Shown piece by piece: positions 5,480 through 6,293 of a DNA stretch of 6,293 nt. A program made the translations under genes and the position numbers. A model generated the notes under the pieces. The model saw only the letters and a program-made list of their open reading frames with translations, did not search any database and was not told the DNA's origin. How positions within the stretch are numbered: the first letter of the stretch is position 1; the number at the start of each line of letters is the position of its first letter. Where the stretch lies: contig JAFDFH010000157.1 of assembly GCA_019309945.1 (NCBI GenBank), positions 1-6,293 of the forward strand. Direction: 5' to 3'. Origin of the DNA: Deltaproteobacteria bacterium (GTDB lineage Bacteria; Desulfobacterota; Desulfobacteria; Desulfobacterales; JAFDFH01).

Positions 5480-6293
5480 AAGTAGCCTACTATCCAGGAT
5501 GCTCTTTAGAAGGTACCGCCAGGGATTATTCTGAATCGGTTCACGGGATTTGTTCTCACCTGGACGTTGAACTTGAGGAGATTCCCGATTGGAATTGCTG
5601 TGGCGCGACTGCGGCCCACAGTATTGATCATAAAGCGAGTATAGAACTGTGCGGCCGGACACTGAATCTGGCCTCGCAGATGCCGCATTCGAATTTGCTG
5701 GTTCCCTGCCCCATGTGTTTTAACCGACTCAAAACAGCGGTATGGACCTTACAGGGAGAACATAAAAATCGGTATGAATTTCAGATAGAAGGTGAGTTGC
5801 CGAAAATCTGGGATCTGGCGAATTTCTTTGGCACCGAAGCGTTATTGGAGACGCTGGCAAAGCATGTCAAAAAGCCCCTCGAGGGCTTAAAGGTTGTGTG
5901 TTACTATGGTTGCATGTCAAACCGGCCGCCGGAAATTACAGAAGAAGTGAATTATGAAAATCCCCAAAGTATGGACCGTATCGTCCAAAAGTTAGGTGCC
6001 ACAGTGATACCCTGGCCTTATAAAACCGATTGCTGTGGCGCAAGCCAGGTGCTTTCCCGCCTGGACATCGTTTCCAAGCTGGTGGGCAAGCTTTATGATA
6101 TGGCACAACGGGTCGGTGCTGAGGCCATCGTTGTTTCATGCCAGATGTGTCAGGCAAATCTGGACATGTATCAGAAAAAGTTCGAGAACGACTGGGGGCG
6201 AACCTTTTCTTTACCGATTTACTATTTTTCCGAACTGATCGGACTTGCATGTGATGTAAAAGGCGTAAAAAAATGGCTTTCCCGGCATATTAC
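5476..6293 (+). CDS. hdrB: Heterodisulfide reductase-like subunit HdrB, partial at right edge
   Basis: The frame starts at ATG 5476 within the hdrC stop and stays open for 272 codons to the window edge without a stop, so the C-terminus is cut off. It has two CCG domains. The first has Cys9, Cys41-Cys42 and Cys78-x2-Cys81; the second has Cys146, Cys186-Cys187 and Cys222-x2-Cys225. In HdrB these two five-cysteine sets bind the pair of unusual non-cubane [4Fe-4S] clusters that cleave the heterodisulfide. All ten are kept, so catalytic competence is likely. No Shine-Dalgarno site is visible in the A-rich sequence before the ATG, so translation probably depends on ribosomes finishing hdrC. The visible length is close to complete, as family members are about 290-300 residues. 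HdrA may be encoded next, outside the window. The natural substrate in a bacterium is unknown. Confidence 0.93.
   Translation, partial: MKVAYYPGCSLEGTARDYSESVHGICSHLDVELEEIPDWNCCGATAAHSIDHKASIELCGRTLNLASQMPHSNLLVPCPMCFNRLKTAVWTLQGEHKNRYEFQIEGELPKIWDLANFFGTEALLETLAKHVKKPLEGLKVVCYYGCMSNRPPEITEEVNYENPQSMDRIVQKLGATVIPWPYKTDCCGASQVLSRLDIVSKLVGKLYDMAQRVGAEAIVVSCQMCQANLDMYQKKFENDWGRTFSLPIYYFSELIGLACDVKGVKKWLSRHI

Overview
The window reads as a piece of chromosome from an anaerobic bacterium, most likely a sulfate-reducing or related deltaproteobacterium (Desulfobacterales-like). The main pointer is an hdrC-hdrB pair of the archaeal/sulfate-reducer type. Moderate GC content and purine-rich Shine-Dalgarno sites fit but are not diagnostic. 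The taxonomic call is an inference. There are no RNA genes, insertion sequences, CRISPR arrays or phage genes that I can support.

Region 1 (1-3430, plus strand) is a probable three-gene operon. A 205-bp leader carries a perfect 10-bp dyad (92-118). It is followed by a 356-residue single-barrel MetE/UROD-superfamily protein with a His-X-Cys...Cys metal site (206-1276), a MoxR-family AAA+ ATPase (1298-2152) and a CoxE-like VWA protein (2237-3430). MoxR and VWA proteins form a known ATPase/adaptor partnership that matures or remodels other proteins. The neighbouring methyltransferase-like protein is a candidate client, but only by position.

Region 2 (3442-4218, minus strand) is a complete TatD-family metal-dependent hydrolase. 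It converges on the VWA gene with only 11 bp between the two stop codons. A terminator-like hairpin with a T-tract for plus-strand transcripts lies inside the tatD coding sequence.

Region 3 (4219-4891) is a 673-bp spacer with no convincing intact gene. Its left part may hold a short degraded open frame on the minus strand. Its right part is AT-rich and holds direct repeats, a good sigma-70-like promoter (4686-4713), a tandem 9-10 bp repeat and a strong leader hairpin ahead of hdrC.

Region 4 (4892-6293, plus strand) starts an hdrCB operon. HdrC has two [4Fe-4S] motifs. HdrB overlaps it by ATGA, keeps all ten cysteines of two CCG domains and runs off the window edge. Together they would form the electron-transfer and thiol/disulfide (or related) catalytic part of an Hdr complex. 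The flavin subunit HdrA is not visible and may lie beyond the right edge. I see no clearly new system. The most interesting items are the methyltransferase-MoxR-VWA linkage and several unexplained dyads at gene starts and leaders.
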